A DNA stretch of 64,000 bases from RYN-230 sp963829725. Its GTDB lineage: Bacteria; Actinomycetota; Actinomycetes; Streptosporangiales; Streptosporangiaceae. Location: positions 558,001-622,000 of the forward strand of contig CAWHJW010000005.1 of NCBI GenBank assembly GCA_963829725.1. The letters run 5' to 3'. The notes below the pieces were generated by a model. That model ran no database searches. It saw only the letters and a list, made by a program, of their open reading frames with translations, and was not told the origin of the DNA. This document shows, in pieces, positions 22,757 through 31,692 of this stretch; within the stretch, counting starts at the first letter, position 1, and each line of letters opens with the position of its first letter. The position numbers and the translations under genes were made by a program.

Positions 22757-23855
22757 TCAGGGCGCGTAGCGCACCGGGATCAGCACCTTGGAGTAGGTGT
22801 TGGTGTTGATCCCCTGGATCTTGATCATGCTGGTCCGCCAGACACCCACGTGGTTGTCCGAGATGCTGTTGTTGGCCACCGTGATCGTCAGCGGGCTGGA
22901 ACTCGCCACCAGCACCCCGGTCGTCCACGGGTCCGGGACGTTGACCCCCGGCGGGGCCAGGCCGATCGGGTCCCCGTCAACGTTGTTGGTGCCGATGATG
23001 TTGTTGGTCACCGCGTTGCCGTTCAGGTTCAGCCCGGCGAGGTGGCCATGCACGGTCACCCCGGCCAGGCCGTTTCCGCTGACCCAGTTGTGGTCCACGA
23101 GGTTGTTGTAGACCGCGCCGCCCGGGGCGCCGGTCGCCATCAGGATGCCCGAGCCGGACGACGCGGGATTGGTGCCGTTGTCGTCCGCCACGTTGTTCCG
23201 GACCACGTTGCCGAACACGCCGAGCCCCGGAGTGGCTGGCCATGATGATGCCGCAGCCGCCCGGGTTGTCGCTGGCGTCATTGCCCAGCACCCGGATGCC
23301 CGAGGTGGCCCCGAGATCGTCCTCCAGGTTGATCCCGCCGGCCGTGTTGAACTGGGTGGTGTTGCCGAGGGCGCTGGATGACGAGGACCCGTTGAAGTTG
23401 ATGCCGGTGTCCCCGTTGTTGTCCGACGTGTTGTCCCAGATCCTGGCCCGGTTCCCGAGTCACCGACGATGCCGTTCCCGGTCGCGTTCTCGACGGTAAG
23501 ATCCCGCACCGTGACATCCGACGCCAGCACGCTGACGCCGCGTTCGGCTTGCCGGTGGCATCAATGATGGCGGCCCCCTGCCCCTGGAGCGTCAGCGGCT
23601 TGAGGACCACGGCCTCCTGGGTATAGGTGCCCGGGCAGACAATCACCGTGTCGCCGGCGACGGCAGCGAGCCATCGCCAGGTTGATCAGCGTGTACTTGG
23701 CCGTCAGGCACGACGTCCCGGCGTTGAGTACTACCCGGTCGGCGAGACGTAGACCGTGATGGCAAGGCCAGCGCGGGCGCGGCGGCCAGCAGCGGCGTGA
23801 CGGCCAGCCCGCCGCCCGCGGCCAGCGCCAGCAGGCGTTTGACAGTTCTTCGCAT
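22757..23855 (-). pseudogene. Secreted right-handed parallel beta-helix (NosD-like) protein, multiply frameshifted
   Basis: Starts at ATG 23855 with a Sec signal peptide (MRRTVKRLLALAAGGGLAV then an Ala-rich h-region ending ALA). The mature part, pieced together from three frames, reads ITVYVSPTG, CLTAKYTLINLA, TVIVCPGTYTQEAVVLKPLT, DVTVRDLTVENATGNGIVG, DNTSDNNGDTGINFNGSS, then many short N-N-x-V/I repeats such as NGNAVTNNIIGTNN, and ends VLIPVRYAP. These are rungs of a right-handed parallel beta-helix of the NosD/pectate-lyase-like type; a surface or polysaccharide-acting protein is likely. At least five single-base shifts are needed to join the pieces. The retained repeat pattern across every break suggests recent inactivation or poor base accuracy here. 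Confidence 0.75.
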
Positions 23856-23988
23856 GGTGTATCCCCCATATCCCCACTGACGTGCTGATTTGCACGCCGC
23901 GACGAAGGTAGCCCCGGTTATCCAGCGCCGTCAATACCCTCGAGATGAATTCGATCACTTTAGTCAGTTACGGCATGGGCTGAATATC

Positions 23989-25211
23989 TCAGCCCGTTCT
24001 CAGCGGGACGGGCGGCCAGCCGAGCATGCGGGCGCCGATGACCGCCACCCGCAGCGCCAGCCCCTGGGCCGGGTCGGCGGGGTCGTGCCCGGTGAGCGCC
24101 TGGACCCGGGCCAGGCGGTAGGTCACGGCCCGGACCGACAGGTGCAGCCGGGGGGCGGCCTGCGCCGCCACGGCACCGCAGTCGTAGTACGCCTGCAGCG
24201 TGGCCAGCAGCGGGCAGGCGCCGCCCCGGGCGGCGGCCAGCGGGCTGAGCACCGCGGCGACCAGGTCGGTGATAGCCGCCCGGTCGCGCAGCAGCACCTG
24301 GTACACGAGCAGGTCGGCGGCGTCCACCACCGGGTCCGGCATGCCCAGCCGCTCCGCCACGTCCAGCGCGTCGCCGGCCTCGTCGTAGGACCGGCGCACG
24401 CCGCCCGGGCCCGGGTAGGGCCGCCCGCAGGCGACCCGCCACGGCTGGGGGTGCTCCGGGAGCAGGTCCGGGTGACCCCGGGTCAGCGCCCGGACCAGGG
24501 CCACCGCGACCCGGGCCGCCTCCCCGCCGTCGGTGACCCCGGTAACCGCCACCAGTCGCCCGCCGCGGGTGACCGTGAGTGACGGGGAAGGCGCCGCCGC
24601 CTCGGCCACCAGCCGGTCAAGGTCCCGGCCGAGCGGCCGGGTCGCGGCCACCCCCTCGGCGTAGCCCGCCAGCACCACCAGGTGCGGCCCGGCCAGGCTC
24701 AGTCCCAGCCGCTCGCCACGGAGCAGCAGGCCCGCCGCGCCGCCCCGGCCGGACAGCAGGTCATCGAGGAACTCCAGGCGCTCCGCTTCCTCCCGGCGGG
24801 CGATCGTGAACTGGGCCCGCTCGAACCCCTCCGCGGCGGCGGCGACCGCGTCATCAGCGGCCCGCAGCACTCCGAGCCCGGCCGCCCGCAGGTCGGCCAG
24901 GCCGGGTAGTTCCCGCCACAGCCGCCAGGTGGCGGACAGGTACAGGTCCACCAGGCCGCGGAGGGCGACGCCACGCTCGGCCGCCTCTTCCCCCCAGCGG
25001 CCGTACCCGGCCAGTTCCACCGGGGTGAGCCGCCGCCCGGTGCGGGCGGCATCCAGCGCCGCGGCCAGGTAGTCGCCGAGCAGGCCGGCCGGGACCCCGC
25101 CGCTTCCCGGCTGGCGGCCCCGGCGAGGTGGCCGAGGTCCGGATGGGAGCCGCCCGCGGGCTCCCCCGGCGGACCATCCGCGGCCCGATGATCACACGCT
25201 GAGTCTGGCAC
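23989..25211 (-). CDS. PucR/CdaR-family transcriptional regulator (one frameshift)
   Basis: About 407 residues. The C-terminus carries the PucR-type HTH: LLATLQAYYDCGAVAAQAA, then RLHLSVRAVTYRLARVQAL, the helix-turn-helix of this family, ending GLALRVAVIGARML. The middle has a GGDEF-like/CdaR region. The N-terminus is split: GTG 25211 begins MPDSACDHRAADG..., and one base is missing near 25095, after which the frame reads VPAGLLGDYLAAALDAARTG and continues to the end. The next start in the long frame (GTG 25020) would remove a clearly conserved-looking stretch, so I prefer the longer frameshifted model. Divergent from the site-2 protease gene; ligand unknown. Confidence 0.8.
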
Positions 25212-25351
25212 CCGGCACTACACCCCATTCTTGCCGGAAAGCGGCAATGAATACGCGCAATATTAGCCGGATTGAGCCGATGACTGGCGTCCCCCGGCAA
25301 TGAATAGTAGAAGTATGACCGGCTCGGACCGGGCCGGCCCGAGGAGAGCAC

Positions 25352-26676
25352 GTGACCATGACCCACCCGCCGGCCGCTGCGGCGGCTGGCCAGCCGCCGC
25401 AGCCCGGCGATCCCGGGCTGCCCGACCACGTCGCGGACCGGGCGGTGCGGATCCAGATCACACCGGGTGGCTACCTCCTCGGCGTGCTGGCGGCCGCGTT
25501 CGGTGCGCTGACTCTGCCGGCCGTGGCGCCGGGCCGGACGGCGCTGGCCTACCTGGCCGCCACCGTCACCCTGGTCGCGGCGCTGCTCGGCAGCCTGGTC
25601 GCCCATGAACTCGGGCACGCCCTGGTGGCCCGCCGCTACGGGGGCAGCGGCACGGTGACCGTCGGGTTCCTGGGCGGCCGCCGCCACGGCCGGGACGAAC
25701 TGCCCACCCCTGGCGCGCAGTGGCGGGTGGCGGTGGCCGGGCCGGCCGTCAGCCTGCTGCTCACCGGCGCCGGCGTTTCCGCGGTCGCGGTGATGGCCGG
25801 GATGGGTGTCTTCGCGCACCCGTCCGGGGCGCTGCCGTTCCTGGCCGTCGCCACCGTCACCTGGCTCAACGGCCTGCTTGCGCTGGGCAACCTGGTTCCC
25901 GGCGCGGGCCTGGATGGCGGGCGAATCGTCCGAGCGCTGGTGTGGGCGCGCTCGGGCGATCCTGCCCGGGCCAGCCTGATCGCCGCCCGGGTCGGGCAGG
26001 TCACCGGCGCGGTCCTGACCGCCGCCGGAGTCACCGCGGTGCTCACCGGGCACCTGCCTGGCCTGTGGATAGTCCTGCTGGGCCTGCTCATGATCGGCGC
26101 CTCCCGGTCCGAGGCCGGCCAGGCCCGCACCGCGGCCGCGCTCGACGGGCTGGTGGTCCGCGACCTGCTGGCACCGCCCGGGACCGAGGTGCCGGCGGTG
26201 CGCGGCTGGCAGACCGTGCAGGACTTCCTCGACGAGGCGGCTGTCGAGCCGGGCCGTCCGCTGCCCGGCCGGCGGCCACGACCGCCTACCCGGTCCACGA
26301 CTTCGATGGCCGGCTGACCGGCCTGGTGACGCTGAGCGAGCTACGGGCTGTGCCGGCCGCCCGCCGCCCGGTCACCCGGCTGTCGCAGGCCGCCACCGGG
26401 GCCGAGCACCTGGTGTTCAGCACGCCCGACGAGCCGCTGGCCCGGCTGCGCAGCCGGCTGAGCGTGCGGCCCGCCAGCCCGGCGGCGCTGCACACCGCCG
26501 GGCACGTCCTGGTCCTGGGGCCTGATGGCGAACTGGCCGGGCTGCTTACCCCGGCCGATTTCGCCCGCGCCGCCCAGCTCGGCGCCCGGGCCGGGACCAG
26601 CACCCGGGCCGGGACCAGCACCTCCGCCGGGGCCTGCGCGCCGACGTCGCAGGGCCGGGGAGGTGCGCCGGGCTGA
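25352..26676 (+). CDS. Site-2 protease family protein with CBS domains (one frameshift)
   Basis: Intramembrane zinc metalloprotease of family M50 (Rip/SpoIVFB-like). Seen: hydrophobic helices from residue 40, the HELGH zinc motif in LVAHELGHALVARRYGG, the second metal-binding motif NLVPGAGLDGGRIV, and further helices to about residue 255. The tail (residues about 270-440) reads as two CBS domains (VRDLLAPPGTEVPAV; HDFDGRLTGLVTLSELRAV; GPDGELAGLLTPADF). One base is lost between about 26262 and 26285, dividing the CBS part into another frame. GTG 25352 has GAGGAG (25341-25346) at ideal spacing. Eight bases separate it from terC. Confidence 0.88.
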
Positions 26677-26684
26677 TCCCCACC

Positions 26685-27707
26685 GTGGCCGCGCCGGCCT
26701 CACAGATCCGCATCCTGCCCGTCCCCGCCTGGCTGTGGTGTGTGGCTCTCGGCGTGGTCGTTTCGGTGGCCGTGGCCGACCTGATCGTGAGCACCCGCCG
26801 GGGCCGCGAGCCCGGGCTCGCGGAGGCGGCGCTGTGCACGGCGGGCATCGTCGCGCTGGGCGCCCTGTTCGGTGGGGCGGTCGCGGCCACGGCCGGCACC
26901 CGGGCGTCCGGCCAGTTTTTCGCGGGCTGGCTGACCGAGTACAGCCTGTCCCTGGACAACCTGTTCGTCTTCGTCCTGCTGATCGGGCGGTCCGCGGTGC
27001 CCGCGCGGCAGCACAGCCGAGTCCTGCTGCTCGGCATCGGGCTCGCCCTGATGCTGCGTGCGGTGTTCATCGTGGCCGGCTCCGCCGCCCTGAACCGCTT
27101 CGGCTTCATGCCGTACATATTCGGCGGGATCCTGCTATTCACTGCGGGGCGGCTAGCCTTCAGCGCCACCCAGCAGGGCCCGGCATTCTTCCGGTCAGCC
27201 AGCCCGGAGCCGAGGACCTTCGGCCGCACGCGGTCCGTCCGGGGCACCCGGGTCCCGCTGCTGGCGCTGGTCGGCGCCATCGCCGTGACCGACCTGGTCT
27301 TCGCACTGGACTCGATCCCCGCCGTTTTCGGGCTGACCCGCGACCCCTACCTGGTTTTCGCCGCGAACGCGTTCGCCCTGCTCGGCCTCCGGCACCTGTA
27401 CTTCCTGATCGGCGGGCTGCTGGGCCGGCTGGTGCACCTGTCCGCGGGGCTGGCCGTCATCCTCGCCTTCGTCGGGGTCAAGCTGATCGCCGAGGCGCTC
27501 ACCCAGTCGGGGGCCCGGCGGGTCGGCCCGGTGCCGGTACCGCACATCGGCACCGGGCTATCGCTATGCGTCATCGGCGGCGTGCTGGCCGCCGTCATGG
27601 TGACCAGTCTGCTGGCCAGCCGGGGCGACCGGCTCGGCCGGCCCCGGGCAGCCCGGCCAGCTCAGCCAGGGCCGTGTCACGAGCGGCCTTCCGAGACTGG
27701 CCGGTGA
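26685..27707 (+). CDS. TerC family integral membrane protein
   Basis: 340 residues with about eight membrane helices. The TerC signature WLTEYSLSLDNLFVFVLLI and the second acidic motif VTDLVFALDSIPAVFG are intact, with the metal-related acidic residues in place; FAANAFALLGLRHLYFLI follows. TerC/Alx proteins export or handle Mn2+ and other metals and were first linked to tellurite resistance; the ion here is unknown. The start is GTG 26685, eight bases after the site-2 protease stop, so the two are probably co-transcribed. Confidence 0.9.
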   Translation: MAAPASQIRILPVPAWLWCVALGVVVSVAVADLIVSTRRGREPGLAEAALCTAGIVALGALFGGAVAATAGTRASGQFFAGWLTEYSLSLDNLFVFVLLIGRSAVPARQHSRVLLLGIGLALMLRAVFIVAGSAALNRFGFMPYIFGGILLFTAGRLAFSATQQGPAFFRSASPEPRTFGRTRSVRGTRVPLLALVGAIAVTDLVFALDSIPAVFGLTRDPYLVFAANAFALLGLRHLYFLIGGLLGRLVHLSAGLAVILAFVGVKLIAEALTQSGARRVGPVPVPHIGTGLSLCVIGGVLAAVMVTSLLASRGDRLGRPRAARPAQPGPCHERPSETGR

Positions 27708-27712
27708 CGCCG

Positions 27713-28339
27713 TCAGAACAGCCTCGCCAAACGGACCAGCACACCCGTGTCGACAAGCAGCAGCGTGCCGATACAGATATACAGGATAGGTACGAGGATA
27801 TGACCAAGCCGCGAGAGCGTGGCGACGACCGTATCGTGAGTGCCGATTGCGGCGCCGATGGCGCACCACACGCCGAGCATGACAAGCAGCACCACCACGG
27901 CCAGAGTACTTGCCGGCCAGCCGACAGTGCGCAGCAATGGAGTATAGACGGAGATGTTGTCACCACCCGTCGAAATTGTTGCTGCGGCGATAGCAAACGG
28001 TCCCGACCTGCCCCGGAACAGCCGCAGGGAAGGCAAGGAAGGCGGGCCGCCGCCGCCACCGCGGGCTGACCACAGCCCGCGGACGCCGAGTGACAGTGGA
28101 ACGACGCCCAGCAGTCCCACCCAGCGGAGGGACACCAGCGCCAGCCCGAGCGCGGCGCTCCCGCTTATCCCAACGAGGACAGCAAAACCCATATATTGGC
28201 CGAGCACGATCTGCCGAGGCTGGGGAACCCCACTGGTGCGGTAGCCGAGAAAGAGGATCGCGAGGACAACCATGTCATCGACGTCGGTCGCAACGAAGGC
28301 CCCCACGGTGACAAGAATAATCGTCGCGGCGTTTGCCAT
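27713..28339 (-). CDS. CadD-like cadmium resistance transporter family protein
   Basis: 208 residues, hydrophobic, about five to six membrane helices. The start MANAATIILVTVGAFVATDVDDMVVL and the mid-protein ATISTGGDNISVYTPLL segment with its GDN motif are typical of CadD/LysE-superfamily transporters; family members give cadmium resistance in staphylococci, but the substrate here is unproven. It lies 76 bases downstream of the caspase-TreS-like gene on the same strand, convergent with terC. Base composition is slightly less GC-rich than terC, so it may have arrived with the 28-31 kb unit or may simply be a chance neighbour. Confidence 0.8.
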   Translation of the reverse strand: MANAATIILVTVGAFVATDVDDMVVLAILFLGYRTSGVPQPRQIVLGQYMGFAVLVGISGSAALGLALVSLRWVGLLGVVPLSLGVRGLWSARGGGGGPPSLPSLRLFRGRSGPFAIAAATISTGGDNISVYTPLLRTVGWPASTLAVVVLLVMLGVWCAIGAAIGTHDTVVATLSRLGHILVPILYICIGTLLLVDTGVLVRLARLF

Positions 28340-28415
28340 GTTCCGTCACATACTAGATTCGCGGAGCTGTCAGGAACTCGTACTCGGCCATGACTGAGCC
28401 CCTGCATCAGCACAC

Positions 28416-31077
28416 TTACGATTCATGTTCATCAGCATGCTCTATCCTCGTTAGCGAGAACCAGGCGAACCCATGCCCCCCCAGTCCCAGCCGGTACGGC
28501 CCATCTTGGATCGTAAAGGACCTGGTGCCGCCAAGCAGTTCAACTGGCGTCTTGCCGGCATGAGCTGACAAATCAAGTTCAAATGGCTGGTAAAACCGGG
28601 AGAAGTTGGCTACGCAAAGCACACAGTTCTCGTTGACCTCACGAAGGTATCCAATAACCGCATGATTGGTCGTTGTGATACGGATGAACGATCCAAGGCT
28701 AAAGGCTGGATTGTGGCGCCGCACCTCTATGAGCCGCTTAGTCCATCTCAGCAAGGACGCGGGGCTGCGCATCTGGGCTTCGACGCTAGTTGCCTGATAG
28801 CCGTATACCGAATCGTCGAGTACGGGTAGCGTAAGCCGTTCAGCAGCGGCCGTGGAGAAACCGCCGTTGCGATCAGACGACCACTGCATGGGTGTGCGCA
28901 GGCCGTCAGACCCGCTCAGGGCCAGATCATCGCCCATTGCGATTTCGTCCCCATAGTACAGGACGGGCGAGCCCGGCAGGGAAAGCAGCAGCGCAGTGCA
29001 GAGCTCGAGCTGATCGCGGTCGTTCTCGAGAAGCGGGGCCAGCCGCCGCCTGATACCTCTGCTGGTTCGCATAGCCTGGTCTGGCGCATATTCGGCGAGG
29101 AGGTAGGATCGCTCCTCGGAGTTCACCATTTCGAGCGAGAGCTCCTCACCATTCCTCAGGAATACCCCCCACTGGCACCGCTCAGGAATTTCTGGCGTCT
29201 CGGCCAGGACCTGTGACACAGGTGCGTGGCTTTCCTGCCGCATCGCGATGAAGATGCGTGGCATCAAGGAAGTGTACAGCACAACGGCGCACTCGTCGCC
29301 AACGGAGAGATCCCCGAAATAGTCTGCCGCCTCGGCAGGCCAGTGATTCGTGTCGGCAAGCAGCATCCCATCGGGATAGAGGCGGTCAAGCTTCAGACCG
29401 CAGCCGCCTTAGATATTCGTGAGTCTCAGCCAGGCCCTCGCTGTCAGTCCCCTCGCGTTCATAAAGATAAGGGGCGGCGGTGAGCCGAAAGCCGTCTACA
29501 TCTAGATCCATCCAGTATCGAATGACCTCAAGCATGGCGTCTTGCACGGCAGGATTATCAAAGTTGAGATCCGGCTCGTGCGCCGCGAAACGATGCCAGT
29601 AGTACTGGCCGCGCATTTCGTCGTATGTCCACGTCGCGTGGCCCGGCTCAACATTCTCTGGCACCTCTTCCCGGTATACCGCGGGGGCGTCACGCCAGAC
29701 GTAGAAATCCCCATAGGGACCGTCTGGCTGCCGCTGGGATTGCTCGAACCATGGATGACTAACACTCGTGTGGTTCAGGACCAAGTCCAGCACAACCCGT
29801 ATGCCCAGCGCATGAGCGGAGTCTATCAAGGCGACGAAATCGGCCAGCGTGCCCAGATCCTGGCGGATACTGATGAAATCGTTGATGTCATAGCCGTCGT
29901 CCAGCAGAGGGGAATCAAAGATTGGCGACACCAAGATGCAGCCGACACCGAGCCACTGCAGGTAGTCCAACTTTCCGCAGAGCCCGCGGAGGTCCCCGAC
30001 GCCGTCACCGTTGGCATCGGCGAAGGAGCCGACTCGCACCTCGTAGAACACGGCCGACTTATACCAGAGCGGTTCGCGCGGTCGCGCGCGGAGCGATGGC
30101 ACTGGTACCGAGATGCTGAGCCGCTGCTCGGTCCGCGCCAGCAGTCGGCTCGCCTCGATCGCGACGCGCTCCACTGGATCGGAACGCAGGCCCACCAGGG
30201 CGCGCCGTGCGGCCGCCGACATCGCCTCCTGGTCAGATCTCAGTAGCGGCTCGAGTTCTTTGACCGCGGCTAGGCGGGCGGACACGTGGATATTGCCGAT
30301 CAGGACGGCAAGGTCTTTCGGCAGCCTCCCCGGCCGCACCGGCGCGCGGGCCAGCGCCAGGTCACCGGAAAAGCGCATGAGCATGTGCGGCTCCTGCCGC
30401 ATTTCCTTACCGTCAGCCTCGTCGGTGAGAACCCGGTGAGCGTAATCGTAGGCCTCGCGAACTGTGATGAGCCCGTTGTTGTCACGATCGGCGTCCCCGC
30501 TACTGATCCCGCCGAGAAACGCGCGGGCGAATGCAGAAGGCCGGGCCTCCCCGCTGGGCCCGGCGTCTTCGTGGGCCAGTTGGACGGCACTGCAGGCCAT
30601 AATGACGTTGCGGTCAGATCCGCCTCGCAGTTCAAGCCCGCGCTGGAACGCGCCTGCGTAGCAGCAGTCGAGCACCACTACCAGGCGACGAGCCGGGCTG
30701 CCGTTGATGCAGTCGCCGATGTAGTCAGCCGGGATCGCGGTGGGGGGCAGCCTGTCGGGGTCGGTCTCAATTGTGGCGATATAGAGCTGACCGGCCGCAT
30801 TACGAATCCCATGACCCGTCAAGAAGGCTAGCAGGAAGTCATCAGATTGTGCCGTAGAGAAGAAGTCAAAGAGCCGCCCGCGTGCGGCGGCCGAATCTGA
30901 GTTGTGTAGCGCTTCGACCGTGAAATCGCCCAGCTCAGGATTGCCGAGCACGTTATGCACAAGCTCCGCATCAATCGCTGGTGATTCAAGGTCGTGCAGT
31001 TTATCGTGACGATAGCGGCCCGTCGCCACAACGAGTGCGCGGCGGGCTCCGAGGCCGAGCGCCGGGTCAGCCGCCAC
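28416..31077 (-). CDS. Caspase-fold protease fused to a trehalose-synthase (GH13) pseudoenzyme domain (one frameshift)
   Basis: About 886 residues. Residues 12-245: caspase domain with catalytic His89 (LTGHG) and Cys139 (VLDCCYAG) and the DADRDNNGLITVREAYDY insert of EACC1-linked caspases. Residues 250-315: helical HEAT-like linker. Residues 335-886: a full GH13 domain closest to trehalose synthase TreS (YEVRVGSFADANGDG, DLVLNHTSVSHPWF, MPRIFIAMRQE, IRRRLAPLLENDR, LPGSPVLYYGDEI). The catalytic positions are changed: nucleophile Asp is Thr533 (FRLTAAPYL), acid/base Glu is Asp (LLADTNHWP), and the HisAsp of region IV is GlyGlu (RNGEELSLE). One extra T near 29385 breaks the frame between LRRLRSEA and DRLYPDGM. 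The ATG overlaps the EACC1 gene by 11 bases. Composition is clearly less GC-rich than the flanks. Confidence 0.85.
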
Positions 31078-31498
31078 TGCCGTCGGGCAAGATCGTTTGA
31101 GCGGTGGGGGCAGGACTGGCCGCAGTTGCCCCGAGCGCGGACTCCACGACCTTCACAGCTTCGGCCTCGCCGAGCCCGGCTATCTCGAACTCACCGCGGC
31201 CTGGGATCCTCAGCGTAATCCGCTTGCCATCGTTCCGCGCGAGCCAGCCCAGGATGACCTTGGTGATTTGCGTGGCAATCGCTCTGCCACTGACGCCCGT
31301 AGCGACCGACATTGACGCGAGTGCGAGGTAGCTAAGAGACTTGGTCCGCGGCGGGGATTCCTCGCCAACGACCGCGACCTGCGCAACGCCATCGATGTCA
31401 AGGAGATCGCCCCGAAGGGTCTGGCTGGCCTCATCGAGCCGCTCAGCATCCACGGGATTATCACTATGGACACGGAGAACAAGAGGTGATTGGTCCAT
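31067..31498 (-). CDS. EACC1-like effector-associated small protein
   Basis: 143 residues, no signal peptide. The pattern is a short N-terminal strand (PLVLRVHSDNP), acidic helix, SLSYLALASMSVATGVSGRAIA, then ITKVILGWLARNDGKRITLRIPGRGEFEIAGLGEAEAVKVV, followed by an Ala/Pro/Thr tail. I recognise this as the EACC1 type (effector-associated constant component 1) described in comparative studies of actinobacterial conflict systems, usually encoded next to a caspase or trypsin effector. That is exactly the context here: the stop lies inside the start of the caspase gene. ATG 31498 is the most likely start; longer frames upstream lack support. Assignment rests on remembered sequence pattern plus context. 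Confidence 0.7.
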   Translation of the reverse strand: MDQSPLVLRVHSDNPVDAERLDEASQTLRGDLLDIDGVAQVAVVGEESPPRTKSLSYLALASMSVATGVSGRAIATQITKVILGWLARNDGKRITLRIPGRGEFEIAGLGEAEAVKVVESALGATAASPAPTAQTILPDGSGG

Positions 31499-31692
31499 GA
31501 CACTCAACTTCTGCGAAGGCCGGGGAGGAAAAAGACAGCCTATCACACGCGGCGGACGATACGAAGGAAAGCTCGCCATCTGCATCAGCTAATGACGTAA
31601 ATGGGACAGCTGTGGCCGTCTGTCCATCGGGCACATACCTATTGGCCGGCAGCCCGTGATCCTGCCGTCTGGCGAACAGCGCGGCCGCCGGG

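Noticed and set aside
24854..26053. Minus-strand open frame of 399 codons between the PucR and site-2 protease genes
   Set aside because: It overlaps both recognised genes; its only natural-looking stretch is explained by the PucR N-terminus in another frame.
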